64,000 bases of DNA from positions 3,804,001 through 3,868,000 of the forward strand of contig CM069601.1 of assembly GCA_035771175.1 (NCBI GenBank), written 5' to 3'. The notes below the pieces were generated by a model. That model saw only the letters and a program-made list of their open reading frames with translations. It was not told the origin of the DNA and ran no database searches. Below, in pieces: positions 26,913 to 40,600 of the stretch. The stretch comes from Paratinospora sagittata (Eukaryota > Streptophyta > Magnoliopsida > Ranunculales > Menispermaceae). The position numbers and the translations under genes are program-made. Position 1 is the stretch's first letter. Each line of letters opens with the position of its first letter.

Positions 26913-27557
26913 TAGGGGCACTAAATCTACAGTGTTTTTTTTTTTAATTAGATATAATTCAAGATAATATTCAAGCAACTTGACTTTTTTTCCTTCTTTT
27001 TTTTTTTAAATCAAATCAACTTTGACAATGAAATAATACACATGGCAGAACATCTAGAAAATAAAAGTTACATCACTTTCAAAATTTTGGTTAATTAGTT
27101 TATCAATTCCGTCAAGTAATAAAAAAAGCCTAGCTGGTAGAGGTGAGTATAACATGTCTTCAAATTTATGCTCTTTGAATCATATTTATTCTTCAATAGG
27201 AAGAGAAATGGGAGCCACAGATGACAAGAGATCGCTGCTTATAGTGACTTCGACAATAAGAGCCCAACGCTTACACCAAGACCATGAGCATAAAAGGATG
27301 TACATGAATCGGCTTAACTATTTATCATCGTTTTGCCAACCTATTCAGCTAGTCTCAATTGGTAATAAAAATATTGGCTAATTTTAACAATATCCATTCA
27401 GACCATTTTACTCTAAGTTAAAAGTTCGATTTCCTCTTTTTATAAATAAGTAAGAATTTTTTCTACTTTAATAAAAATAAAAATAAGATCATGATATTTA
27501 GTTTATATGATCTTCATCCAAGCTTCTTATATTTTTTGTCATTGTGCTCGCCTTCTT
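26913..27557. other. Spacer between MITE B and Copia-2
   Basis: AT-rich DNA containing an unsupported 75-codon open frame (27154-27381) with no recognisable domain. The last five bases, TTCTT (27553-27557), are the left target duplication of Copia-2. Confidence 0.5.
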
Positions 27558-28122
27558 TGTTGGAAAAAATCGATGGATGTAAAGAAATAATTCTACAATC
27601 CCAGGACAATTTTCCAAACTAAAATACAACAAAATAACACCAAATATTTTAGCGTGAAAAACCCTCTAAAGATGAGGTAAAAAACTACGGGACCCGTATG
27701 CCGCTTAAAGACTTCCACTATAATATAATGGGATTACACACTTCACCCTTAGGTGGATCTCTCACAAATATAACACTTCACAAATTGGCTCACACTGTTT
27801 CTTCTCAAAGAAACTCTCTTTGAGGCTCTCTAGATCTCTAGAATTAGATCTCTCTGAATATTTGATTTCTCTCAGATCATATTTCAAGTTGAAAATGTGG
27901 CTCTATTTATAGAGTTAATGAGGGGTAATTTCGTAATAAAAAAAAACAAATATTTCGTCGTGCCCACGAGCTTCTTGCTTCCTGCCCACGTTGTTTGAAT
28001 GAGTTGTTGTTGTTCATGCATTCAACAAAAAATTTTCCGCCTATCAACCCACGTGAATTTGCTGACGTTCATGCATCTCCAATAGCATGGCCACCCCACG
28101 TGAAACGTGAGGTGGACCATCA
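27558..28122 (-). repeat. 3' LTR of Copia-2
   Basis: 565 bp. It lacks a roughly 30-bp segment (including tcactatgtatcttcaattt) that is present in the partner LTR. The TATA-like ctatttatagag near 27902 corresponds to the same motif in the other LTR. Confidence 0.9.
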
Positions 28123-28138
28123 AATCTCCCCCTCCACC

Positions 28139-31100
28139 TCATGTGAAACAGGGCTCCTCCACACCTGCAATCCTTTTACAGATAGCAAGTTTTTTGCTGG
28201 TTAGGGACTTCGTCATCATATCTGCCCCGTTGTCATTAGTATGGATCTTCTCAACTTGCAGCAGTTTATTTTCCAGCACATCACGAATCCAATGATACCG
28301 CACGTCGATGTGCGTGGACCTTGAATGGAAAGTTGAGTTCTTACTAAGGTGTATTGCGCTCTGACTGTCGCAATAAAGAACATAATTTTATTGGTTCTGC
28401 TACAATTCTTGTAGGAACTTTTTCATCCACAAGATCTCCTTACAACCTTCAGTGATTGCAATGTACTCTGCTTCTGTGGTGCTTAAAGCAATACACTTCT
28501 GTAATCGTGATTGCCATGAGACAGCTCCCTCTGCAAATGTTATTAGGTATCCGGATATCGACTTTCTCGTATCCACATCGCCAGCCATATCTGAATCTGT
28601 AAATCATTCTAATGCAGGTTTATCATTACCAAAACATAAACAATGACTAGAAGTACCTCTAAGATACCTGAGTATCCATTTGACTGCTGTCCAATGTTCC
28701 TTTCCAGGATTTGATAGAAATCGGCTCACAACACCAACAGCATGAGCAATGTCTGGTCTGGTGCATACCATAGCGTACATTAGACTGCCAACTACCGATG
28801 CATAAGGCACATTGCTTATCTCTGATTTCTCCTTCTCGCTTGAAGGACACTGGCTCGAATTAAGCTTGAAGTGGCTTGCCAGTGGAGAACTAACAGGTTT
28901 AGTTTTGCTCATGTTGAACCGCTCTAAAACTTTCTCAATATACTTCTCTTGAGATAGCCAAAGTCTCTTGTTCTTCCTGTCACGAACAATTTTCATGCTA
29001 AGGATTTGCTTTACGGGTCCTAAGTCTTTCATGGCAAAGGACTTGCTCAACTCTTTCTTCAACTTGTTAATCTTGTCGATATCTTGGCCTACAATTAACA
29101 TATCATCAACATAAAGCAAAAAAATAATAAAATCACCATCAGAGAATTTCTTGATGAAGACGCAGTGATCAGCTGTCGTTCGGTTGTACTCCTTTTCCTC
29201 CATGAATGAGTCGAACTTTTTATACCACTGCCTCGGTGCCTGTTTCAAACCATACAGACTCTTTTTTAGCCTGCATACCAGCTTCTCTTTTCTTTTGACT
29301 TGGAAACCTTCGGGCTGCTCCATATAGATTTCCTCGTCAAGATCACCGTGTAAGAATGCGATTTTTACATCAAGTTGCTCAACCTCCAGATTAAGACTAG
29401 CTGCCAAGCCAAGAACAACTCGGATTGAAGATATTTTTACCACCGGTGAGAAGATTTCATCGAAGTCAACGCCTTTCTTCTGTCCGAATCCTTTCACAAC
29501 CAATCTTGCTTTGTATCGAGGTTGCGAGTTACCTTCTTCGCTTTTGATCCTGTACACCCACTTGTTCTTGAGGGCTTTCTTTCCCTGCAGTAATTTCACC
29601 AAGTCAAATGTGTGGTTCTCATGCAGAGATTTCATTTCTTCCTACATGGCTTTCATCCACTCAGTCTTATGCTGGTCAGTGATAGCTTCGCTATAGCTTT
29701 CTGGTTCTCCCCTGTCAGTGAGCATCACATAGTCGCTAGGAGGATATCTTTGACTTGGTTGTCGCTCTCTCGTGGATCTCCTTAGCTGTGCTTCTGGTTG
29801 GATTTGTTCAGGAACTTGTTCTGGTTCTGAACTGTGAGCTGGTGGAGCATCATCATCAGTATCTGGTGCAGCTTCCTTGTCATCTGAATTTGGTGGTGGA
29901 GAGACTGGTTCCAGATTAACTGGAAGTTCTTCTGATTGTGGCTTTTCAGGTTTCTGAAAATCCTCGATCGTCTGATCTTCAAGAAACACATCTCTGCTTC
30001 TGACAATCTTTTTGTTGACAGGATCCCAAAGTCTGTAGCCGAATTCTTCATGGGAATATCCCACAAAGATACACTGCTTCGCTTTTCCATCCAGCTTGTA
30101 CCTCTCGTCTCTAGGGATGTGAACAAATGCTCTGCAGCCGAATACTTTCAAGTGTTTGTAATAAACGTCTTTCCCCGTCCAAACCTTTTCTGGTACATCG
30201 TAGTTCAATGGAACTGATGGAGAAAGGTTGATTAAATCGACTGTTGTCCTCATTGCCTCCCCCCAATAGGAGTTTGGCAGTTTTGCATTTGAGAGCATAC
30301 ATCTTACTCTTTCACAAATGGTTCTGTTCATCCTCTCTGCGACACCGTTGTGTTGAGGTTTCTTTGGTACCGATTTTTCCAGCCTGATGCCGAAACTTTT
30401 GCAGTACTTCTCGAATGATCCGCGATACTCACCGCCATTGTCTGATCGTACACACTTCAAACGTCTGCCAGTTTCTCTCTCAACTTTTACATGAAATTGC
30501 TTGAAAACTTCTTGCACTTGATCTTTAGTTTTCAAAGCAAAGGCCCACACTTTTCTAGAGTGATCATCAATAAAAGTCACAAAATAATGAGCACCTCCTA
30601 GTGTCTTACAACTCATTGTACAGACATCTGTGTGTATTAAATCTAGAATATTCGCCTTTCTAGATGGTGGGGAACTACGAAATGCAACTCTATGTTGTTG
30701 ACCCATAATACAATCAACACAAGTACGTAAAGATGTACCTGTCATTCCTGGCAAGTTCTCCTTCTTGGAAAGAATTCTGAGACCCTTTTCACTCATGTGG
30801 CCGAGCCGCTTATGCCATAACTCGGTGGGAACTTCTTTCCTCATTGTATTTACTTCTTCTTTACACAGCTTGGCTACTGTGTGGTAGAGTGATGCATCTT
30901 TCTTGCCTCTGGCTACTACCAAGTTTCCTTTGGTGAGTTTCTATTTTCCTTCACCAAAGTTATTATTGTAGCCATCGTCGTCAAGCATTCCGGTGGAGAT
31001 CAAATTGAGGCGGATATCTGGAACATGCCTCACATCTTTCAAGAGTAACCTGTATCCAAGGTTAGTTTCTAAATAAATATTACCGATGCCGATAATTTTG

Positions 31101-32158
31101 GATGCATCATCAGTTTCCATCCTCACTCGTCCGAAATCACCTTGCGTGTAGGTTGAGAAGAAATCTCGTCGTGAGGTGACATGGTAGGACGCACCTGAGT
31201 CAACTACCCATGTAGAGTCTTGACTTGCAAGGTTGACATAATCAGCATCTCGAACAATGACAACTTCTTCAGTAAGAGTTGCAGTGTCATTTGTTCGGGT
31301 TTCTGCTTCTTGATTTCTGGATCGTTCCGCCTTTAACTTTCGACATTCTCGAATGAAATGTCCGGGCTTGCCGCAGTGATGACACTTCTTGTCATGCCAC
31401 GATCTGGACTTTGAACGTCATCTTTGCTGACTTTGGTTACGAGGATTTCTGCTTTTACCCCTTCCGTGTCATTCTTGCTTGCCTTGTTTTTCCATGACAA
31501 GTGCTTCAGTTTCAGGAGTATAACCATTGTCTTTTCGTCGAGACTCTTCGTTCAACATTCTGTCCTTTACCATATCCATGGTAAGCTTGCCGCCAGGAGC
31601 TGAGTTACTAACTGACACAACTAGAGTGTCCCAACTTTTTGGTAAAGAGCTCGTCAACAACAACGCTTGTAGCTCGTCATCTACGATCATCATCATAGAG
31701 TTGAGTTGATCTACAATGCCTTGGAACTCACTCATGTGTTCCGATACGCTGCTTCCATCTTTATACTTCAAATTGACTAATCGTCGTATGAGATTAGCTT
31801 TATTCTGTACGGTTGTCCTCGCATACATTGTCTCCAACTTTTGCCAAAGAACGTAAGCATCGTGTTCATTTGCAAAATTTTGGAAAATGCTCTTGTCGAT
31901 CCATTGTCTAATTTGAGCAGCACACTTTTTGTTCAACACGGCCCAGTCAACGTCTGTGCTGGTTGTTTTTGATGTCTTGTCATCTGTTGAAGTTGTAGTC
32001 ACAGCTTCCTCCTTCGGCATTATAATCGACTTCCACAGATCTTTAATGTATAAAAGATCCTCCATCTTCGGCTTCCAAATTGCATAATTAAATGCAGTCA
32101 ACCTGATCATATTGCCTGTGTTCATATTGCCTGTTCTCTCCTCCATTTGAATCGTCAA
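28139..32158 (-). pseudogene. Copia-2 gag-pol: one uninterrupted frame with seven nonsense codons
   Basis: From the ATG at 32158 to the terminal TGA at 28141-28139 everything stays in a single reading frame of 1340 codons, with no net frameshift. Order: gag (UBN2-like, KMEDLLYIKDLWKSIIM), zinc knuckle CHHCGKPGHFIREC, protease WVVDSGASYHVT, integrase (LWHKRLGHMSEKGL, IHTDVC, VRSDNGGEY, QHNGVAERMNRT), reverse transcriptase (NKWVYRIKSEEG, LLYVDDMLIVG intact) and RNase H (TEAEYIAITEGCKEILWMK). In-frame stops: TGA at 31471-31469 and 31420-31418, TAG at 30943-30941, TAG at 29644-29642, TGA at 28606-28604, TAG at 28402-28400, TAA at 28390-28388. The catalytic motifs seen are intact, so the stops alone explain inactivity of the polyprotein. 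Confidence 0.93.
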
Positions 32159-32425
32159 TGAACAGGTTTCGCGGAGCTTGACACTTTTCCGGCGATGAAT
32201 TTTCGGCGATGAATAGTACTACGTGAATAGTACTCAATAAATAGTAACCTTGTGAATAGTCTATATAAATAGTGCCCTTGTAAATAGTGCTTCGTAAATA
32301 GTACTTTATAAATAGTACTACTATTCTAAATAGTGACTGCCGACAAAATAGTACTGTATACGTGAATAATAATGTATGTATGAACCGTACCTGCGCTGAA
32401 AACGAACTTGTCTCTGATACCACTT

Positions 32426-33019
32426 TGTTGGGAAAAATCGATGGATGTAAAGAAATAATTCTACAATCCCAGGACAATTTCTCAAACTAAAATACAATAA
32501 AATAACACAAAAGATTTTAGCGTGGAAAACCCTCAAAAGATGAGGTAAAAAACCACGGGACCCATAGGCCGCTTAAAGACTTCCACTTTAATATAATGAG
32601 ATTACACACTTCACCCTTAGGTGAATCTCTCACAAATATATACTCACTATGTATCTTCAATTTGTGGATAATACTTCACAAATTGGCTCACACTGTTTCT
32701 TTTCAAAGAAACTCTCTTTGAGGCTCTCTAGATCTCTAGAATTAGATCTCTTTGAATATTTGATCTCTCTCAGATCATATTTCAAGTTGAAAATGTGGCT
32801 CTATTTATAGAGTTAATGAGGGGTAATTTCGTAATAAAAAAAACAAATATTTCGTCGTGCCCACGAGCTTATTGCTTCCTGCCCACGTTGTTTGAATGAT
32901 TTGTTGTTGTTCATGCATTCAACAAAAAATTTTCTGCCTATCAACCCACGTGAATTTGCTGACGTTCATGCATCTCCAATAGCATGGCCACTCTACGTGA
33001 AACGTGAGGTGGACCATCA
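32426..33019 (-). repeat. 5' LTR of Copia-2
   Basis: 594 bp. On the minus strand it begins TGATGGTCCACC and ends CCCAACA, followed by AAG and the primer site. It includes the extra 30-bp segment missing from the 3' LTR. Confidence 0.9.
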
Positions 33020-33024
33020 TTCTT

Positions 33025-36000
33025 GGCGCTATTGAAGGGTTTCGACTTCTTATGGTTGTAGTGCTAACATTCTCTGATCTTGTAAAACTTCTAAAAAACA
33101 ATATATATATGCCATAAATAAATTATTTTATTTATTTTCTAGAAAAAAAAAGTATATAGATACAATAAAATTGTGTTTTATATGATTTCAACTAAAAAAA
33201 CTGCAAATAAAACAAGAATGACGTGAAAAACAAGCGATTTGTAGAAAAGTTAGATTTGAATAAAATTAAGAATACAAAAGACAATTTTATTTTTCAGTTA
33301 ATTTTAAAGGTTAAAGTCATTTGTCGAATAGTTTGAAAAATAATATCCTAATATTGAATATCTCTTAGACTATTATGAAATCTTCATTAATTTTATTTAT
33401 TTATTACAACCATCATGTAATTGTTATTATGTTCTTGATGGGTTTTCGTGCAACATATTATTTTTTAAAAGTCTTATGTCATTCATGTTGTTTAGACCCT
33501 TTAGAATTTAATTACTTTCATCATCACCATTAATGAAACGTTTGCGTGGTTTTAGAAAAATGTGGGTTTTATTTTTCGTACATATGCATATACATAAACA
33601 CATAGTAAATAAAATGATGAATAATTCATAGTTGTTTCTTACATAAATATTAAAAATTATTTTAAAAAAATGATAAAAATTAAGGTTGCATTTGATTCAT
33701 GATCCAAATACAATTTTTTATATCCGAAAATTTAAAAATATCAAAAAATTGTTTGGTTCAAAAGATTATAAAAACAATTTTTTATTTTTTTTGTTAAGAA
33801 ATCATGTTATTTTCATAAAACGATAAAAATTCGTTTTCCAAATTTTCTCTTTTTGAATTATATTATAACTTTTAGATCGCAAATCAAACAAACTCACAAT
33901 GTCTTTATATTGTAAAAAAATATCACATTTCGTTGATTTCACATCATTTTAAAAGAGATTAATATATAAAATTAATTTGATAGTCCAAACAAAACAACCT
34001 TTTAGAAATTAAGTTGTTCAACCCATTGAATTTTTTTATTTTAGTTAAGGTATATAAAATAAATTTTAGTGATCCGTATTGTAATAACATTCAGTGAATA
34101 TAATAATTATTATTTAACGTGGTGCAACACACAGACATCTTGACATTAAAATTCTTGATTATTTTAGTCTAGTTGGATTAGGGAGAGCTCCTCAATACTC
34201 TGACACCACATCGAAAACTAAAAAAAGGAATATAATAATCATTATGGCGTGCACATGTGCAAGCATATTAAATTATTAGTTTCTAATTCCTGTCAGCTCA
34301 TTTGTAATTACTTGTGATTGATAATGTTATTACTAGATTCCGTCTTGTTGATGAAATAGCCAATCTTAATACTATAACCAAAACAAAGTTTAAAAAACTA
34401 ATTTCTCAAATCCATCTTATTTTATATATATATAATAACATCCATATATATATCAAAGTCGTGCCATATTATTTTAAAGAAACTGGTTCAATTTGGATTT
34501 ATCTTAAATTAATATTGGTGCACCCAAAGTCAACACTTGATAATTACTAAAATTAATTAAATATGTATATATTTTTAATGGGTTATATAGGAAGAGTTTG
34601 CAATCTTATCCGTCCAAAAACGTAAAATAAAATACACTTTGGGGATATTAATTTCATCAGATATATATATATATATATATATTAGTTTCCTAACTTCCTT
34701 TTTGGATTGATTATACCATTAATATCTTATTGATGTTATTATATATATATATTAAAAATATTTAACAAACAAAAAGCAAGGGTCGCATGAAAAAATTATA
34801 CCTTCCTTCAACTGTAGTGTGAAATTATACTCAGCAAAAAAGACACGCTAAATGCATGGAATCTCTTTCATTACATGTAATTTTTTTTTTTTTCAATATT
34901 ATTACCTTTGCCGACAAATTGATTGAAGACGACCTATCAAGTTCTTGTGTTATATTACCGAGGATACGACATACTAAGTTCATGAGGTAGATTACGTATT
35001 TTAATTTCCTTCTATCTCCCGTTATATATGTACGTGGTAAATGATGATCATGAGATGCAATATATACTTGTGATAAATACAATACATATGCACATTATCG
35101 AAATTATTTTATTGAACAGCTTACGTCTTAGTGTTTGATTTCACCAATGATTATCTAAATATTATAAGTAGTAAGATTAAAATATTTGGCGTGCCTGTTA
35201 CCAACGTGGTAATTCTCTATTATAAACTATAAGATAAGATATGATGAACTAGTCATTAATCAATTTTTATATTAATATTGGATAAGAATGTTATAATATA
35301 TATATGATATATATTTGTATTTCTAGCTGGATTTTACTCAAATTTTTTCCTTTTTGACGTCTTGCTTTCGAGGGTTTTCTTTCAGTCTATCTCTTTATTT
35401 TACTTTTCCAGGTTTTTGAGTTTCTCACTTAACTTGTTTGGCTATATAACTTACTACAATCACTCTTTCTTTACTTGTCTTTCTATCCCTTCCAAAATTG
35501 TCAAAATTAGGTTAAGTTTCCAATATATATAAAGCTGCCACTTGTAAGAGTATATGTATCATGTATGTGACATTTGACTCCACTGACAACCTAACATGCA
35601 TGAAACCCGTCTCAGTTACTATGATTATATAAATATTATTTCTTTATTTACTTTTTTTTTTTTTTTTGGAAGGTATGATTATAAATATATATTAGAAGTT
35701 GTAAGTTCAGATTATAAATTGGGACATCTCATGTGAAACTGCAGTACAGAAAGAATGGAAAAACGAATGAAGTAAGTTACGTCAGTTAAGCCTCGAATCA
35801 GGTTCTGCCTTTCTTTCTTTTAATCTTCATTTGATAGAGATAAGTGGGTTTACTTGACATTTCACCTCCAAAAGTAAGAGGAATTAGTGGGAACCCCCTT
35901 TTCACTTCTTTTAAATTGAAATCATCTCCTAGAGCACCGACCACCGATTACATTTGTCTTTTGGTATATTTCTTTTTTGACTTTGTAAAAGTTAGGCAAT

Positions 36001-37697
36001 ATATACTCAAATAAATATAGGCCACATTGGAAAAAAAAATATTAAATATTTTTTAAGATATTTGGTAACAACTAATTTTAATTAAACTGTGGTGAAAAAA
36101 AAAATATTTTCTATTTTTAGAAGTTGGGTGAGACCTGAGAAACGCTTCTCAAAAAAATACTTTTAAAAATATTCTCTCGGGATTATAAAAGTCTTTTTAT
36201 TTTTATTTTTATACATAATTAATAAAGCCCACTTTTTGAAATCAATAAAAAGTTAGTGTGTTTTTCTAAAGAAAAAATGGAATGTTCTTTCAAGTGTATG
36301 CTAAGTCTTATCCTTTTTTAAGAAGAAAAATCTTCTAAATACGGTGAACCAAACTTCATTGTTTTTATATAAAGTTAGAATCATTGGAATATAATTAATC
36401 CAAGTTTCTAGATTCTGTTCAAGTACTATTAAGTTGTTTTTTTTTTTTTTTTTTTTTTTATGTTAAATAATGATAACCATACATATATCTCAAGTTACGC
36501 GTTACTATTTCTTGATGAGAATAAACTCAAAAATAGAGGATGACTAAATAAGTGAAGATGAGTTAATTTTATATTATTACCTTTTTCTTAATGGCAAATA
36601 AAGTCTTGGAATTGCTCAAAAAAGATATAAATTTTTTATGACAAAGTCACCTTGACCTATAATATGGTACTTTTTATTTTCACCTCTTCAATTCATAGAA
36701 CATGATTTTCAAATGATAGACCATATTTTCATTAATTAAGGAATGAGCTATTTTGCATTACTTCTTTTCCAAATATGACTAAACCTCATGGTTGATAAAG
36801 TCAGTTGGCTAGTTAGCTAGTCTAAGTCTTTGTAAATTTAAATATCTTAAAACAATAAAAACAAGGAAAAGTATTGTTCCAATTAAATAAATCAAACATA
36901 TATTTTTTTAAGAAATGACTTATAATTTTAAAAAATAATTTAATGGTGTATAGAAGTAATGTATACTTTAACATTTTCCTAATAAAGAACTTGTTTTTTA
37001 TTGTTAAATTAATGACTTGTTTTACTATATAAGCTAATTCTATTATTGTGTGTATATATATATTTATATTATGAGTAATGCTATATGTACGTCGAGTGCC
37101 AAAACTATTTTTTGACAGTGACACCTAACCTTCTTTCAATGTTTTGAGAATTCGTTTGTATTTTGGGATACTGTGTATTACACGCGTATCCTTAAAATAT
37201 TTAAGGAAGCTGAGTGTCAGTATTGAAAAATAGACATGCACCCAGCATTATACATCACATAATAATTGTGAAAGAACTTTTTAAAGCCAATTATAAATGT
37301 AACTTTCAGATTGTCTGGGGAGATATTACTCGTACATCTACACGGGTACATAGAAGCAAGCAAAACCCATAATTAAAAAGATGTCAAAGGGGGTGAAAAT
37401 AATTACAAAAACCTCAAGGGAGTTGCAATAAAAGCTAAATATAGTTGAATGTTCCTTGTTGCATCGCATGAGATGGGATAGTAGTTGTACGACCATGGGT
37501 ACCATTTGAATCAAACAAGAAAGCAACTTATTTAAGACAAAGAATCAGATTAATCTTCATAACCAGGGAAACCCAAGAACCCACACCCAAATTCTTTGTT
37601 CCAAGTGATACAAATAACTAAGTTCATCGATAGATCGATTAAAAGTTTATATTATAATTTGTTCACAAATCTGAGATCTGCAATTTGATATAGATCG
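33025..37697. other. Long AT-rich intergenic region upstream of LOX
   Basis: 4.7 kb without a supportable gene. It contains a (TA)n microsatellite at about 34663-34682, poly-T tracts at 35650-35667 and 36437-36459, and a probable small MITE at 37075-37250 with imperfect inverted ends (GTAATGCTATATGTAC... and ...GCACCCAGCATTAT). The last few hundred bases should hold the LOX promoter and 5' leader; I could not place a convincing TATA box. Confidence 0.5.
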
Positions 37698-40600
37698 ATG
37701 CGGTTCATGCTGTGTGCGAGGCTGCTGGGCCTGATTACATGCAGGAAATGGAACGGCTTGTTGGAAAACGGGACTGTTGCAGAGAAGGAACAGGAGCAAG
37801 AACAGGAACAGAAGAAGAATAAGAAGACGAAGATTAAAGGGTTTGTGGTGTTGATGAAGAAGAATGTGTTGGATTTGAATGATATCGGAGCTTCCATTCT
37901 CGACCGAGTTTACGAGTTTTTTGGCCGAGGTGTTTCTCTGCAACTCGTCAGCTCTGTTAATGTCGACTCAGGTAAGCTTCTTTTTTTCTTTAACGTCTCC
38001 CTTCCGTTCTGATTACAGTAGAAGATAGAAGAAGAAGAAGAAGAAGGGTAGTATTACTACCGTGTTTTCCAAGGAAAATGTTTCCCTTGTTTTGAAATTT
38101 TATCTACACGTATTTGGAGGAAAATTCAATGGCATTTACATGATGCCCTTATTTATTAATTAATTAATTAAAAAAAGGTAAGATAAGGCAAATGAAACTT
38201 ATTTGAAAATTTGAAGTTCTCGCGCCATTTGGATCAATATAATTTTTTTTTTTTTTTTAAAGTACAATTAATTCTGTGGGACGTAATAATCTCAAACCAA
38301 CCTCTAATGATAATACTAGTCTACAATAAGACAACTCTCCAAAAAATAAGAGCGTAGCCCACAACTGATATTTTCTTTTGAAATAATACTTAGAAAAGTC
38401 GAACTCTTGCCTTCAGGAGTAAGCAACGGGTGCAATACCACTTGAACTGCGAGTGGTTTACAGATCAATATAGATTTAAGCAAATTTATTGTACAAATCA
38501 CATTGGTCTGACATGAAATGTTTAAAATTTTACAATAGAGTTTCAACTGATGTAGCCGTAGCCCTGTCATAAATTAAGATGATTGAGGAGATTTGAACAG
38601 AAAAGGCTTAGTTAAGATAGGAGATTTGAACAATTGTGTTTTGGTACAAAGATATGGTAGAAACGCAAGCACGACGTGTTGATGGAATTAGGGCATATGT
38701 GCTTGTCTCTTTCCTGTTTGTTTGTCCACAGCATTATTGTTGAACATTTAATTTCCATTAATATTGGGGAAAAAATTGATAAAACTAATTGAACTAGAGA
38801 TGATTTAACAAATAAAGAATATGATTTTTATCAATATTTTTAATGGTTAAGGTGATGTCTCATGATTTTTTTATAATTTCCGTCACGCATCAAATGTAGA
38901 GTTATTACTACACGTTTATAACCAATTGGATGTGGACTTGTACTAGAAGATTGATCACAACCGTCCATGTTGTTGACAAGGGCGTCGTTATTTAATAATT
39001 GACGATAGATCGATGAATCACGTTGGCTGTGGGTCACATCTTTGGAGATGGATTGCCAACTTTATTAAACGGAGATAAGGCTACAGGTGTCTGTCTGTCA
39101 AAACTAGTGTGGTCTTCATTTAATGTTCCATTTTTAGTTCAAACAGAGCGCATTTTTCACTGCAAAAAAAGCTGAATAGTAATATTCATTTTTAAATTTA
39201 GTAAAAGGTAAATGCTTGCATTATTGACACCACTCTTATTAAAAAATATTTTAAAAATACATGTTGATATTGTCTTTGATAATTATTATATTATTTTAAA
39301 TTATATATTAATATATAATTTTTGAATAATTTAATAATTTTTAAAGACAACGTTAATAATGAAGGGTGCTTTTAGTTTAGCATTTAAATTTTTAGTATTC
39401 AAAAATTTAAAAACATAAAAAAATTATTTTGTTTGAATGAATTAAAAAATAAATTTTTATTATTTATAAAAATATATATATAATTTTTAAAAAATAATGA
39501 AAAATTATTTTCTATTTTTTAATTGAATTCCAATTTTTTGAATTCTCGACCCAACAACACAGCGTAAATGTTTATTTCTTCTTATTGATGGGCAGTACTG
39601 GAGATTCTAACACTTCTCTTTTGCAGAGACTGGCAATGGGACGCGAGGAAAGGTGGGTCGTAGAGCATATTTGGAAGAGTGGAATACCAAAATTGGGCCT
39701 CTAACGGCAGGCGAGACAGGGTACACAGTAACGTTTGAGTGGGACGAAGACATAGGGGTGCCAGGGGCAATCATCGTCAACAATTTTCACCACAGTGAGT
39801 TCTTCCTCAAGACCGTTACGCTCGAAGATGTTCCGGGTCCGGACCCGAGTCCGGGTCGGGTCCATTTCTTCTGCAATTCTTGGGTCTACCCGGTCCGACA
39901 TTACAAGTACAACCGGGTCTTCTTTGCCAACCAGGTCAGTTATTTTTTCGTTTTGGTCAATAATAAATAAATATTATTTCTGGGTCTTCGTAATGTCAAT
40001 GCCACCAATAGCTAAGACAAAACGACACGTCAAAGTCGAAATTATTAAATTTTGTCCTCGAAATATTTATGGAGACATTCACATATAATTTCTATTTGAC
40101 ATAGCAACGTTGAAATTTCATGAAAATGAATGATGAGAAAATTTTATATTTTTTTCGTCGGTACGTAGGATTTGTTACATTGGATTATTAATTTTTTGGT
40201 AATTTGAGGTATCTTTAGCTTAACTGCAATGACTAATATCTCGGACAAGCCCTAATGAGGGTAGAGAGCGACTTTCTCCCCTTTCAAAGAATGAATGTGT
40301 AGGTAACCCACACGTACAATCCATGACACGAGATTTTTCCCAAATAAAGTGTCACGGGCAAGTTAATAGTGCAAGGCAATACCTGACAATATCAATTAGT
40401 CGGGTCAGCCAACTTGTAATTAAAGTAACTTTGTATTGATATTGAGAAAATGTTGTACAAGAGTATGTGTTTACACGAAAGGAACACATACGCACTCTAG
40501 GGGAGGAGGTAACGCTAGAGCAACACTTGCACTCCTAGCAATAACAGGGAATTACTAGAGACACACGTTGATAGCTTTAAAATGGACACTCGTACTCGTT

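Larger units (their letters stand above)
27558..33019 (-). mobile_element. Copia-2: Tnt1/Tork-like copia retrotransposon, inactive
   Basis: A 5462-bp element read on the minus strand, flanked by a perfect TTCTT duplication (27553-27557 and 33020-33024). LTRs: 27558-28122 (565 bp) and 32426-33019 (594 bp), with TG...CA ends. On the minus strand the primer site TGGTATCAGAGA follows the 5' LTR after AAG, and a purine tract (GGAGGGGGAGAT) precedes the 3' LTR at about 28123-28135. By eye the LTRs differ by about 23 substitutions (4%) and one 30-bp indel. Integrase and reverse transcriptase resemble the Tnt1-94 type. Confidence 0.95.
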
